Source: Streptomyces sp. CB02959 (GTDB lineage: Bacteria; Actinomycetota; Actinomycetes; Streptomycetales; Streptomycetaceae). Taken from it: a DNA stretch of 64,000 nucleotides. The notes under the pieces are model-generated. The model worked only from the letters and a program-made list of their open reading frames with translations. It had not been told where the DNA came from and ran no database searches. The stretch spans positions 496,001 through 560,000 of the forward strand of contig NZ_NNBP01000002.1 of assembly GCF_002803155.1 (NCBI RefSeq), given 5' to 3'. The translations under genes and the position numbers were made by a program. Positions 8,442 to 17,512 of the stretch are shown here, one piece after another (positions within the stretch are counted from its first letter, which is position 1; each line of letters starts with the position of its first letter).

Positions 8442-9563
8442 ATGAGGCCGATGAAGGCAATGGGCGCAGTGAATGTGATGAATGCAACAATACGTCGCCG
8501 CGTCATCGTGAGTGCGCTGACTCTTTCCCTCGCCGCACCCTTGGCGGCCTGTGGAAGTGGTGATCAGGCAGCGCCCGAAGGGAAGGACCACATCGGCCTC
8601 CTCCTTCCCGAGAACAAATCCACCCGGTACGAGAAATTCGATCACCGCATCATTTCCCGCAGAATCGCGGCGCTCTGCCTCGAATGCACGGTGGACTACG
8701 GGAACGCCCAGTCCAGCGCAGACACCCAGCGCACCCAGTTCGAGGCCATGGTGAAGAAGGGCGTCAAGGTCATCGTCCTCGACCCGGTCGACGCCGCCGC
8801 GGCCAAGAGCTGGGTGGACTCCGCCGCACGTCAGGGCGTACAGGTCATCGCCTACGACCGGCTCGCCGAGGGCGACGTCAAGGCGTACGTCTCCTACGAC
8901 AACGAGAAGATCGGCCGCCTCCAGGGCGAGGGAATTCTCGCCGCGCTCGGCTCCCGGGCCGCCACCGCCAACGTCGTCATGTTCAACGGTTCCCCGGACG
9001 ACCCGAATGCCCCGTCCTTCAAGAAGGGCGCGCATGCCGCACTCGACGGCAAGGTCCGCAAAATCGTCGATGAGCAGGACGTCCCCGAATGGTCCGAGGC
9101 AACCGCGAAGAAGGAGATGACCGACGTCATCAACTCCCGTGGTCCGCAAGGCTTCGACGCCGTCTACTCGGCGAATGACGGGATGGCCGGCGGTATCGCC
9201 GACGCGCTGAAGTCGGCCGGCGTGAAGAATGTTCCCGTCGGCGGTCAGGACGCCGAACTCCCCGCATTGCAAAGGTTGTTGAACGACACTCAGGCGTTCA
9301 CTATTTACAAGGAGGTGCGGCCGGAGGCGGAGACCGCCGCGGAGATCGCCTTCCGTCTGCTGCGCGGGCAGAGCATCACCTCGCTGACCTCCACCACCGC
9401 CGACAGCAAGAGCAAGTCCGGCATCCCCGCCAAGCTCTTCAAGGCCACGATGGTCACCAAGGACAACCTCAAGGACACCGTCGTCAGCGACGGCGTGGTC
9501 CGCACCGACTGGCTCTGCACCCCGGCCCTCGCCGCGGAGTGCGCCTCCCTCGGCCTGAAGTGA
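8442..9563 (+). CDS. Sugar ABC transporter substrate-binding lipoprotein (XylF/RbsB-like)
   Basis: A 373-residue lipoprotein. The signal peptide ends in LSLAAPLAAC, a clear lipobox with the lipidated Cys. The mature part is a periplasmic-binding-protein type I fold with IGLLLPENKSTRYEKFD, GVKVIVLDPVDAAAAKSWVD, VQVIAYDRL, FDAVYSANDGMAGGIADAL and VPVGGQDAELPALQ. It is close to xylose/ribose binding proteins. ATG 8442 is chosen because GGAGGT lies 7 nt upstream. No permease or ATPase gene follows; the next gene is a convergent regulator. It is therefore an orphan binding protein that must use a distant transporter or act as a sensor. Confidence 0.9.
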   Translation: MRPMKAMGAVNVMNATIRRRVIVSALTLSLAAPLAACGSGDQAAPEGKDHIGLLLPENKSTRYEKFDHRIISRRIAALCLECTVDYGNAQSSADTQRTQFEAMVKKGVKVIVLDPVDAAAAKSWVDSAARQGVQVIAYDRLAEGDVKAYVSYDNEKIGRLQGEGILAALGSRAATANVVMFNGSPDDPNAPSFKKGAHAALDGKVRKIVDEQDVPEWSEATAKKEMTDVINSRGPQGFDAVYSANDGMAGGIADALKSAGVKNVPVGGQDAELPALQRLLNDTQAFTIYKEVRPEAETAAEIAFRLLRGQSITSLTSTTADSKSKSGIPAKLFKATMVTKDNLKDTVVSDGVVRTDWLCTPALAAECASLGLK

Positions 9564-9566
9564 GGC

Positions 9567-9604
9567 CCGGGGCCGGCCACGCCCTAGCGCCCGGCCGGCC
9601 CCGG
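9567..9604. terminator. Bidirectional hairpin terminator
   Basis: A perfect 12-bp stem (CCGGGGCCGGCC with its complement) and a 14-nt loop sit between the convergent lipoprotein and AsnC genes, starting 4 nt after the first stop. There is no U-tract, as is common in Streptomyces. Confidence 0.75.
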
Positions 9605-9615
9605 ACCCGCCGCGG

Positions 9616-10128
9616 TCACCCCGGCCTGCCGTCCCGCCCGCGCGCCTCACCCGCGTGCCCGGCCGCGCCGCCCACGGCCTCGACCAGCGGCAGCATCCGG
9701 TGCGGCACCCGCTCGCGCAGCACCACCTCCGTGCGCGTACGCACCACCCCCGGCAGGCTGATCAGCCGCTGGATCACGTCTTCCAGGTGTGCCGGGTCCC
9801 GGGCCACCACCCGCGTCAGCAGGTCCCCGCCGCCGGTCGTGGAGAACGCCTCGATGATCTGCGGCACCTCGGCCAGCGCGGCGGCGACCTCCTCCAGGTG
9901 CCCCTGCGTCACCTCGATGTGCACGAAGGCCAGCACCGGGTGGTCCAGCGCGGTGGGCGAGAGCCGCGGACCGTAGGCGGTGATCACCCCGTCCCGCTCC
10001 AGGCGGTCCAGCCGGGCCTGCACCGTCCCGCGGGCGACCCCCAGCACCCGGGCGTACTCCCGCACGCTCGTCCGCGGCTGCTCCAGCAGCAAGCGGAGGA
10101 TCTTCGCGTCCAGTGCGTCCACGGCCAT
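9616..10128 (-). CDS. Lrp/AsnC family transcriptional regulator
   Basis: A 170-residue regulator. The N-terminal winged HTH is LDAKILRLLLEQPRTSVREY followed by ARVLGVARGTVQARLDRLER. It is followed by a RAM/ACT-like effector domain (residues about 65-145) with VPQIIEAFSTTGGGDLL and LPGVVRTRTEVVLRE. The last 20 residues are a Gly/Arg-rich tail. Such proteins form octamers that sense amino acids and control their metabolism or transport. The nearby aromatic amino acid hydroxylase is a plausible but unproven target. The ATG at 10126-10128 is used. The gene converges on the sugar-binding lipoprotein gene with a shared terminator. Confidence 0.9.
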   Translation of the reverse strand: MAVDALDAKILRLLLEQPRTSVREYARVLGVARGTVQARLDRLERDGVITAYGPRLSPTALDHPVLAFVHIEVTQGHLEEVAAALAEVPQIIEAFSTTGGGDLLTRVVARDPAHLEDVIQRLISLPGVVRTRTEVVLRERVPHRMLPLVEAVGGAAGHAGEARGRDGRPG

Positions 10129-10328
10129 CGGCCCACGGTCTCCTCACGGTCGGCTGGTTGGTCGGCGGGGCGCCGAGAACGGCCGGAGCGTTCCGGGGAC
10201 AGATCCATTGTCCGGGCGCGGCACCCCTCCTGTCACCGTACCCAAGCATGATCTTCCGTGCCGATTCGCGCCTTTAGCGTGGAGGCAGTCGACCCGGCGC
10301 AGGGTCACCACCACCGTTTGGAGCACGG

Positions 10329-10886
10329 ATGACGTACGACGCGCAGGAGCCCGGCACCGACCACGGCGACCGGGGCCACCACGGCGCCGACGACGGCCTC
10401 GCCACGGCGGCGGCCGAACTCGTCGCCATGGCCGTCGCGGACAACCAGGCCGCGCCCCTCGCCAACAGCGGCGACTTCGCCGACCAGTTGGCCTGGCGCC
10501 GGCTGACCGCCCGGCACGCCGACCGGCTCACGGAGATCATCGACGCCCACGGCTGGCCCACCGCGGACCGCTTCGGTGCCGACGCCGCCCGCGCCGCCTG
10601 GCTGATAGCCCAGCACGCCGACCGCCAACTGGAGGTGCAGCGCCGCGCCCTGCGCCTGATGGAACAGGCCGTCGCGGACGGCCTGGCGAGCCCCCGCGAC
10701 CTGGCTTTCCTCACGGACCGCACCCGCGTCAACGACGGGCACGAGCAGGTCTACGGCACCCAGATCGCCGGGGTCCGGGACGGTGCGCCCGTACCGTGGC
10801 CGTGCCGGGACCCGGAGCGGATGGACCAGCGGCGGGTCGAGGTGGGCATCCCGCCGTTCGACGAGTACGTCGCCCAGTTCGCCTGA
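10329..10886 (+). CDS. DUF6624-type hypothetical protein
   Basis: A 185-residue soluble protein. The core HGWPTADRFGADAARAAWLI, then AQHADRQLEVQRRALRLM, then FLTDRTRVNDGHEQVYGTQ, matches my recollection of the DUF6624 family. Members are helical, of unknown function, and contain conserved His, Asp and Gln residues in these three blocks. The first 25 residues are His/Asp/Gly-rich and may be variable. ATG 10329 follows a GGAG site at 10320. It stands alone between an AsnC gene and a broken HTH-glycosidase gene, with no operon partner. Function is not inferred. Confidence 0.7.
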   Translation: MTYDAQEPGTDHGDRGHHGADDGLATAAAELVAMAVADNQAAPLANSGDFADQLAWRRLTARHADRLTEIIDAHGWPTADRFGADAARAAWLIAQHADRQLEVQRRALRLMEQAVADGLASPRDLAFLTDRTRVNDGHEQVYGTQIAGVRDGAPVPWPCRDPERMDQRRVEVGIPPFDEYVAQFA

Positions 10887-11031
10887 GCGCCACCCGGCAC
10901 CCCGCCCGGGGCCTGCGGTGCCCGCCGCCCCGCGGCACACCGGCGGCTCTTCGGGGGGTACTTCGCCCGAAGAGCGCCGTCCGCCCGCGCCGGACTGGGA
11001 ACCTGAGCGGGGTGACCGCGGAGGGGGCGTC

Positions 11032-12560
11032 GTGGACCGGACGGACGACGTGCGCAGCCTGGCCGAGCTGCTGCACGAGCTGAAGGAGCGGGCCGGGCTG
11101 AGCTACGCGGCGCTGGCCCGGGCCACGTTCACCACCGGTTCGACGCTGCACCGGTACTGCACCGGTACTGCACCGGCCGCAGCGTGCCGCGCGACTACGC
11201 CGTGGTCGCCGCCCTCGGCCGGGAACGCGGGGCCGACGCCTGGGAGCTCAACGAACTGCTGCGGCGGTGGACCGCGGCGACCGCCCCGCCGGCAACGGAG
11301 CAGACCCCACCGGACCCACCGGACCCACCGGACCCGCCGGATCCACAGGACCCGCCGCGCCCGCCGGCACCACCGGCCCCGGACCGTGCCCCCGGGCCCA
11401 ACCCGCCCCGGCCGCCCGCTCCGACCCGGGCCCGGCCCCGCGCACCCCGCGCCCCCGCGGTGCACGCCGTCCTGTGCCTGGCCCTCCTGCTGCTCCTCAC
11501 CTCCTCCGGTCCGGCCCGCCCACCCGCCACCCGCCACCGCGGCGCCCCGGACCGGCCCGCCACCTTCGCGACCGCCGACCCCGGCGACCGCTGGACCTGG
11601 GCCCCGGACCCGGTCGACCCCGCCCTCTTCGGGGTCACCATGAACAGCAACACCGGCACACTGCCCTCGTTCCGCATCGGCAGCGTCCGCCTCTGGGACA
11701 GCGGCACCCGCTGGACGGAACTGGAGCCCCGGCGCGCCGCCTTCGCCTGGACGGCCCTGGACCGCATGGTCGCCGCGGCCCGACGGGGCGGCAAGCAGAC
11801 CTTGTTCACCCTCGGCGGCACCCCGCCCTGGGCCGCGCCCGACGGCCGCAAGTCCCTCTACGCCGACGGCGCCCGCACCGCACCCCCCCGACCACCTCGC
11901 CGACTGGGACGCCTTCGTCGCCGCGCTCACCGCGCGCTACCGGGGCCGCATCGGGGCGTACGAGCTGTGGGACACCGTCAACGACCGGCACTTCTACTCC
12001 GGGAGCGCCCGCACCATGGCCGAGATGGTCCGCCGGGCCGCCCGGATCATCCGCCGCACCGACCCGGGCGCCGTCGTCGTCTGCCCGTCCATGGGCCACC
12101 TCCGGGAGACCGCCGGACTGCGCTTCCTCCGGGAGTTCGCGGCGGCCGACGGCTACCAGGCGTGCGACGCCGCCGCCCTGAAGACCCGGCAGCGCCCCGC
12201 GGAACGGCCACCGGAGGAGGTCACCGGCGAACTGGCCGCGGTCAACCGCGTCCTGCACGGCGCGGGCGTCGGCACCCGGCTGTGGATCACCGGCCCGGAC
12301 TACGACATCGCCTACCAGCCCGCCGACCGGCCCGCGCGCCCGCGACTACGCGGTCCGCTTCTACCTGATGGCGCTCTACGGCGTCGAACAGGGAGTGCGG
12401 CGGGCCTACTTCTACAACTGGGGCGGCGCCAGGATCCCGGTCGTCCTCCAGGTGGAGGGCGAACCGCCGACCCCCGCCGCCGGCGCCGTGGACCGGCTCC
12501 AGCAGTGGCTGGCCGGAGCCCGCCTCCGCGGCTGCGGGCACGGCGCGGCGGGGGGGAAAC
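11032..12560 (+). pseudogene. Frameshifted HTH - proline-rich - membrane - glycosidase protein
   Basis: One protein is spread over four frame segments. GTG 11032 (GGAGG upstream) begins a Xre-like HTH, SLAELLHELKERAGLSYAAL. An 11-bp duplication at 11150-11171 breaks the frame. The second segment runs VPRDYAVVAALGRERGADAW, a Pro/Asp-rich linker with PPD repeats, a membrane helix (AVLCLALLLLLTSSG) and the start of a TIM-barrel glycosidase (FGVTMNSNTG, IGSVRLWDSGTRWTELEP). A seven-C run near 11883 shifts the frame into GRIGAYELWDTVNDRHFYSG. A third shift near 12325 leads to VRRAYFYNWGGARIPVVLQ. The end is uncertain. It is either a decayed gene or a cluster of sequencing errors in homopolymers and short repeats. 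Confidence 0.75.
11150..11171 (+). repeat. 11-bp exact tandem duplication causing a frameshift
   Basis: ACCGGTACTGC occurs twice in a row (11150-11160 and 11161-11171), and part of a third copy follows. Removing one copy restores the reading frame HRYCTGRSVPRDYAVV of the HTH-glycosidase gene, so the duplication itself is the lesion. Confidence 0.85.
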
Positions 12561-12674
12561 GGCACGGCCCGCCGCTGTCCACCACCGTGGCCCGCCGCCA
12601 GGCTCGTTGCCGGGCGCCCTACCACCACCGACCCGGCACACGGGTACGCAACGGGGAACGACGAGGAGAGAGAC

Positions 12675-13087
12675 ATGCGACTGCGGACGACGATCGTCGC
12701 GGCCGTCAGCGGGGGGATCCTCGCGGCCGGCACGCTGATCGGGGACGCGGCACCGGCCTCGGCCGGGACCGCGACGACCATGGGGGCTGCACGGGCCCGC
12801 TGTGCAGCGAGACCACCAACGAGACCGGCCATCCGGTCCTGGTGGCGAAGGACTGGTGCGACAAGCGGCACGGCCCCTGCAAGGGCACCGCCCGCAAGGT
12901 CCTGCACAAGAACCGGACCACCCCGAAGGGCCACGACTGGGACACGTTCTACGTCAACGCCCACTGCACCTTCCGCGGCCTGAAGCACTCCTGGGGGATC
13001 GGCTTCACCGAGCGCGGCGGCAGCCACGGGAAGTGGGTCAAGGTCAGCGACGCGGAGCACTTCTACATCAAGAAGGTCAGCTGCTAG
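12675..13087 (+). pseudogene. Small secreted protein, broken by one frameshift
   Basis: ATG 12675 (GAGGAGAG upstream) starts a Sec signal peptide, MRLRTTIVAAVSGGILAAG to PASAG. After codon 37, at a G-run near 12782-12786, the coding frame changes. The next frame carries the mature part, with CTGPLCSETTNETGHPVLVA, KDWCDKRHGPCKG, GHDWDTFYVNAHC and a C-terminal Cys before the stop at 13085-13087. One added G would fuse the two into a 137-residue secreted protein with several Cys residues that probably form disulfides. I know similar Streptomyces secreted proteins of unknown function with a WC...DWDTF pattern. It is either a genuine frameshift or a sequencing error. Confidence 0.65.
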
Positions 13088-13107
13088 GCCGTGGCGGCAG
13101 ACCGGCG

Positions 13108-13153
13108 GGGTGAGCCCGGGACGGTGGCGCGCGCCACCGTCCCGGGCTCACCC
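13108..13153. terminator. 46-bp perfect palindrome, terminator-like
   Basis: Two 23-base arms meet without any spacer at 13130/13131 and pair perfectly (GGGTGAGCCCGGGACGG... and its complement). It begins 21 bp after the stop of the secreted-protein gene. It would form a very strong RNA hairpin, or a cruciform in DNA. Confidence 0.8.
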
Positions 13154-13237
13154 GTCCCGATGGCCTGGTGGCCTGGTGGCCCGGTGGCCCACCCCGGCCC
13201 GAGCCGCCCGGGCTGGTCACCGGCCGTCCGGCGGATC

Positions 13238-13777
13238 ATGATGCACGGCATGACCGAACTCCCCGCGCAGCGCGCCGCCGTGCGCCTCGACGACTTCACC
13301 GGCGACCACCTGACCGAGATCCTCGGCGACGGCCCCGACCCCTTCGGCGTTGCCGCCGCGGGCCTGACCTGGCTGCCCAAGGAAGAACACTTCGGCATCC
13401 GGCTCGACGGCCGCCTGGTGGCGCACGCCGGTCTGCGCCGGCTGCCGATCGAGCTGGGCGGGACGGAGACCTCGGTGATCGGCGTCGGCGGGGTGGCGGT
13501 GGCCTCCGACGTCCGCGGCCTGGGGCTGGCCCGGCGGGTGGTGGCGGCCGCACTGGACCACGCCCGCACCATGGGACCGCGACACGGCCTCCTCTTCTGC
13601 CGCCCGGCGCTGGTCGCCCTCTACGCCCGGCTCGGCTGGCGGGAGGTCCAGGCGGAGGTGCGGGTCGAGCAGCCCGCCGGACCGGTGGTCATGCCGCTGC
13701 GCACCATGTGGACGCCCTTGCAGGACGGCGCCTCGTGGCCGTCCGGCCCGGTGCGGCTGCGCTCCCTTCCCATGTGA
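13238..13777 (+). CDS. GNAT-family N-acetyltransferase
   Basis: A protein of about 179 residues with the acetyl-CoA-binding core of the GNAT fold. VIGVGGVAVASDVRGLGLAR is the motif A region, with the pyrophosphate loop R-G-L-G. It is followed by a helix (RVVAAALDHARTMG) and the strand-turn LVALYARLGWREV typical of the C-terminal GNAT motif. It would transfer acetyl from acetyl-CoA to an amine; the substrate is unknown. Several in-frame ATGs (13238, 13241, 13250) compete and no strong ribosome site decides. It is transcribed away from the palindromic terminator and has no obvious operon partner. Confidence 0.85.
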   Translation: MMHGMTELPAQRAAVRLDDFTGDHLTEILGDGPDPFGVAAAGLTWLPKEEHFGIRLDGRLVAHAGLRRLPIELGGTETSVIGVGGVAVASDVRGLGLARRVVAAALDHARTMGPRHGLLFCRPALVALYARLGWREVQAEVRVEQPAGPVVMPLRTMWTPLQDGASWPSGPVRLRSLPM

Positions 13778-14080
13778 GGCATCGCAGGTGAGACATCCCG
13801 GGTGAGGCACCCGGGTCGGGCACCCCACGGGAGGCCCACCCGACGCGGCCCCGCCGTCCGGGCATCCCGCAACGGCTGGTCCGTTGGTCCGCTATTGGCA
13901 CACTGAAATGCCTCTCGACTAGGCCAATGGACCAGCTGCTTCGTCCTCTGTTGAGCCATCTGGTGGCTTGATGGTGTGATGTTCTCGTCAATGGCGCTGC
14001 GGACTCCGCGGCGCCTTTTTCATGGGCTGTCGCCCGCCCCGGCGCACCGGCCGGCGCGGGCGAAGAACGAAGGGGAGGCC

Positions 14081-15595
14081 GTGCTGAAGAGGATGTTCGT
14101 GGCTCCGGACCCCGGACGGGTGCGGCTGCGCAGTGCCGTCCGGGCCGTCCTGGGGATCGGGCTGGCGGTGACGGTGTCGGGACTCGCCGCGCAGTCGGTC
14201 CTCGCGGCCGTCGCCGGCGGGCTCGCCGCGCTGCTCGCGCTCTTCACGGTCGGCGACCCCACGGTGCGCGGCCAGGCCGTCACCACCGCCCTGCTGCCCG
14301 CCGCCGGCCTCCCCGTGCTCGCGGCGGCCTGCGCGCTCCACGGCCACCCCCTGCTGCGCGACGCCGCGTTCCTCGCCGTCGTCGGCGCCGGGGTGTACGC
14401 CCGCCGCTGGGGCCCGCGCGGCCACGCGCTGGGGATCTTCGCGTTCATGATGTTCTTCATGGTGCAGTTCCTGCACGCCACCCCGGACCGGCTGCCGGAG
14501 CTGTGCGGCGCGGTGACGCTGGGGCTGCTCGCGTCCGCGACCGTCCGCTTCGGCCTCTGGTGCTACGAGCGCCGGATGCCGCCACCGGCCGCGGTGGCCC
14601 CGCCGGGCGGCCGCGGTCTGGCCCGGATCACCACCCGGCAGGCGGTCCAGGCGACCGCCGCCTGCGGCTTCGCGCTCGCCGCCGGCCAGGTGCTGTCGCA
14701 GGACCGGTGGTACTGGGCGGTGGTCTCCGCCTGGTGGATCTTCGTCAACACCGCCTCCCGCGGCGACACCCTGGTCCGCGGATTCCGGCGGATGCTGGGC
14801 ACCGTCACCGGCATCGCGGTGGGCCTGCTGGTCGCCGTCCCGCTGCACGGCGCCCCGGTCCCCACGGTCGCACTGGTCGCGGTCTGCGTCTTCGGCATCT
14901 TCTACGCCGCGGCGCCCTCGTACAGCTGGATGATGTTCTTCGTCACCGTCATGGCCGGACTGCTCTACGGCCTGCTCGGCGTCCTGCACCCCGGGCTGCT
15001 GGCGGTGCGGCTGGAGCAGACCGCGGTCGGCGCGCTGGGGGCCGCACTGGCGGTCGCGCTGGTGCTGCCGGTGACCACCCATGCCGCGACCCACGCGTGG
15101 ATCGAGCGCGCGGTGCACTGCGTACGGGACTGCACCGCGGTCGCCGCCCGCCGGCTCGCCGGGGACGACCGGGCCGACCCGACACCGCACGTCGCCGAGC
15201 TGGAGCTGCTGCTGGCCCGTGTGCGGCTGGCCCTGGTGCCGCTGCTGCACCCGCTCAACCCGCTGCGGCACCGCAAGGCCCGCGCCCGCCAGGTCGTGGC
15301 CTACCTGGACGAGTGCGCCGCACAGGTGCGGGGCCTGGCCGAGGTCGCCGCCGATCCGGCGGCCTCGCACGACGCCCGGCTGACCGCCGCCTGCCAGCGC
15401 GTGGAGGCCGTGGTGGGCACGCTGTTCGCCCCCGGGGCCACGGCCATGGCCGCGCTCGACGGCCCGGCCCCGGCACCGGCCCACCACCCGGGTGCCGAAC
15501 GCGCCCTGGCCCACCTGCACCACCTGGAGTCCGCGCTCACCGCGCTCGCCCACCCGGTGCGCAGCTCGCCCCGGGCGCCGTTCGCCGCGTCCTGA
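14081..15595 (+). CDS. FUSC-family membrane protein (aromatic acid exporter-like)
   Basis: A 504-residue protein with two hydrophobic blocks, residues about 15-150 and 200-345. Each has five or six predicted membrane helices, separated and followed by soluble helical stretches. This repeated layout is that of the FUSC/aromatic acid exporter group, which includes AaeB-type efflux components. The second block carries QDRWYWAVVSAWWIFVNT and RGDTLVRGFRRMLGTVTGI, the typical FUSC signature with conserved Arg and Gly. GTG 14081 is preferred over an ATG at 13976 because AGGGGAGG lies just before it and the upstream extension is Arg/Pro-rich. The transported compound is unknown. Confidence 0.8.
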   Translation: MLKRMFVAPDPGRVRLRSAVRAVLGIGLAVTVSGLAAQSVLAAVAGGLAALLALFTVGDPTVRGQAVTTALLPAAGLPVLAAACALHGHPLLRDAAFLAVVGAGVYARRWGPRGHALGIFAFMMFFMVQFLHATPDRLPELCGAVTLGLLASATVRFGLWCYERRMPPPAAVAPPGGRGLARITTRQAVQATAACGFALAAGQVLSQDRWYWAVVSAWWIFVNTASRGDTLVRGFRRMLGTVTGIAVGLLVAVPLHGAPVPTVALVAVCVFGIFYAAAPSYSWMMFFVTVMAGLLYGLLGVLHPGLLAVRLEQTAVGALGAALAVALVLPVTTHAATHAWIERAVHCVRDCTAVAARRLAGDDRADPTPHVAELELLLARVRLALVPLLHPLNPLRHRKARARQVVAYLDECAAQVRGLAEVAADPAASHDARLTAACQRVEAVVGTLFAPGATAMAALDGPAPAPAHHPGAERALAHLHHLESALTALAHPVRSSPRAPFAAS

Positions 15596-15779
15596 GCGCC
15601 GACCGGTGGCGCGCCGGCCGCGCCACCGTCCGGTCTCGGCCACCACCGGCGCCGCCCCCACCGGTCCTGTTAGCGTCGCCCCGACAACGGGACACCGTCC
15701 GGACGGCGGGGCCGCCACGGACCGGCCGCCACCCGGCCGAACGGTCCCCGACGGGCAGGCGCACGAAGGGCGGCGACCA

Positions 15780-16871
15780 GTGGCGACGACGGGACCAGCG
15801 GCCGGGCGGACCACCGGCGGACCGGCGCACGGCGAGGGCCTCCGCGCCTACCTCGGCTCCTTCACCACCGCCGGCGGCCACGGCATCACCACCGCGGCCG
15901 TCGACCCGGCATCCGGGGCGCTCACCCCGCTGCACTCCACCGACGCCGTCCCCAACCCCTCCTACCTGGTGCCGGACCCCGGCGGCTGCCGCCTCTACGC
16001 CGTCAGCGAGACCCCGCACGGCGCGGCCGCCGCCTTCCGCCTCACCCCCGAAGGGCCCGTCCTGCTCGCCCCCGCCGTCCCCGTGGGCGGCGCCGACCCC
16101 ACCCACCTCACCCTGACCGCCGGCCACCTGGTCACCGCCAACTACAGCTCAGGCGGCGTCAGCACGCTCCCCGTACGGGACGACGGCACCCTCGGCGGGC
16201 CGGCGCGGGTCCTCGCCCACGAGGGCAGCGGCCCCCGGACCGACCGCCAGGAGGGGCCGCACGCCCACGCCGTGCTGCCCGCCCCCGGGGGCCGGTGGCT
16301 GCTCAGCGTCGACCTGGGCACCGACTCGGTCCGGATCTGCACCCTCGACCCCGCCGACCGCACCCTGACCGTGCGGAACGAGACCCGCCTGCGCCCCGGC
16401 AGCGGTCCCCGCCACCTCGCCTTCCACCCGCGCGGCGACCTCGTCTGCGTCATCAACGAACTCGACCCGACCGTGACGCTCTGCCGGTGGGACGCCGACC
16501 GGGGCACGCTGACGCCGCTGGGGGAGACCCCGTTGCTCACCGACGGGGCGGCGGGCAACGGCCCGACGTACCCCTCCGCGCTCGCCGTCTCCCGGGACGG
16601 CCGGTTCGCCTGGGCCGCCCACCGCGGTCACGACAGCATCGCGGTGCTCTCCCTGGACGCCGGGGCCGGGACCGCCGCCCTCGTCGCCAACGTCCCGTGC
16701 GGCGGCCACTGGCCCCGCGACCTCGCGCTCCACCCCGACGGGTGCCACCTCTACGCCGCCAACGAACGCTCCGGCGACGTCACCTGGTTCACCGTCGACC
16801 CGGAGACCGGCGTCCCGGCCCGCGGCGGCTCGGTGCCGGTGCCGGCCGCCTCGTGCGTGGTCTTCGTCTGA
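15780..16871 (+). CDS. Lactonase family beta-propeller protein (6-phosphogluconolactonase-like)
   Basis: A 363-residue protein of the seven-bladed propeller family that includes the YbhE-type 6-phosphogluconolactonase and 3-carboxymuconate cyclase. Blade repeats are visible as LRAYLGSFTTAGGHGI, PNPSYLVPDPGGCRLYAV, SGGVSTLPV, PRHLAFHPRGDLVCVINEL and PRDLALHPDGCHLYAANERS. The conserved EGPHAHAV (here QEGPHAHAVLPAPGG) is the active-site segment of the family. It would hydrolyse a sugar lactone, or act as an uncharacterised propeller. GTG 15780 has an AAGGG site about ten bases upstream. It follows the FUSC gene by 184 nt. Confidence 0.85.
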   Translation: MATTGPAAGRTTGGPAHGEGLRAYLGSFTTAGGHGITTAAVDPASGALTPLHSTDAVPNPSYLVPDPGGCRLYAVSETPHGAAAAFRLTPEGPVLLAPAVPVGGADPTHLTLTAGHLVTANYSSGGVSTLPVRDDGTLGGPARVLAHEGSGPRTDRQEGPHAHAVLPAPGGRWLLSVDLGTDSVRICTLDPADRTLTVRNETRLRPGSGPRHLAFHPRGDLVCVINELDPTVTLCRWDADRGTLTPLGETPLLTDGAAGNGPTYPSALAVSRDGRFAWAAHRGHDSIAVLSLDAGAGTAALVANVPCGGHWPRDLALHPDGCHLYAANERSGDVTWFTVDPETGVPARGGSVPVPAASCVVFV

Positions 16872-16905
16872 CGGACCGTCCGCCGGGGGCCGGCCGGCGC
16901 GGCCG

Positions 16906-17259
16906 TCACCCCTGGGGGAAGCGCCCGCCGAAGTACACCTGGGTCTCGGTGAGCCGACCGTCCCGCACCGTCATCACCTCGACGTTGCGGTGGCGTTCGC
17001 CGGTCGTGAGCACGTACTCGTAGCGGACGAACACCTGGCCGCCGTCGAACGGGACGGCGTCGAGGACCTCCTGGGAGCGGACCCGGTCCGCGGTCGGGAA
17101 GCAGACCTCCAGGAACGCGGCCCGGTCGATGTGGTCGTCCTGCGGGCTGGTGAAGACGAACTCCTCGGCGAGCAGCCGCTCCATGGCCGGCCGGTCCTGG
17201 GCCAGGTACGCGGCGAAGCAGGCGCGGGCGACGTCCTCGGGCGCGATGGTGTCCTGCAC
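16906..17259 (-). CDS. SnoaL-like (NTF2-fold) protein
   Basis: A 117-residue protein with the cone-shaped NTF2 fold pattern: an N-terminal helix pair (PEDVARACFAAYLAQDRPAM), EEFVFTSPQDDHIDRAAFLE, then strands VFVRYEYVLTTGERHRNVEV and DGRLTETQVYFGG. This matches ketosteroid-isomerase/SnoaL-like proteins, which include both enzymes and non-enzymatic binding proteins. The GTG at 17257-17259 is chosen because an AGGAGGA ribosome site lies just upstream; an ATG 33 nt further upstream lacks one. It is convergent with the lactonase gene, with only 34 nt between the stops. Substrate and role are unknown. Confidence 0.8.
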   Translation of the reverse strand: MQDTIAPEDVARACFAAYLAQDRPAMERLLAEEFVFTSPQDDHIDRAAFLEVCFPTADRVRSQEVLDAVPFDGGQVFVRYEYVLTTGERHRNVEVMTVRDGRLTETQVYFGGRFPQG

Positions 17260-17512
17260 GGTGTCCTCCTCCTGAGGGGCGGGGTGGGCCATGACGGTAG
17301 ACGAGGCATCGGGGCCCGACTCATCGGCCGCGCGGGGAGACCGGGGAGCGGGGCGGCGCAGGGCGGGGCGCACGGCGGCCGCAGAGCGCCCGTACAGGGC
17401 CCGCGGCCGCCCCTTACCGCCCCTGGGGCCGCCCCGCTCCCACAGGCCGCCTGACGGGCATCTGCGCCGCTCAGCGGGGGTGCGGGGGTCGGCAGGGAGG
17501 CCGGGCAGCGCG

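Noticed and set aside
11305..11345. Short tandem 9-bp repeat as a possible CRISPR or regulatory repeat
   Set aside because: It encodes a Pro-Pro-Asp linker inside the HTH-glycosidase gene; repeats are too short and lack spacers.
15000..17000. Long alternative frames within FUSC and lactonase genes
   Set aside because: Arg/Pro-rich shadows of the supported genes, without motifs.
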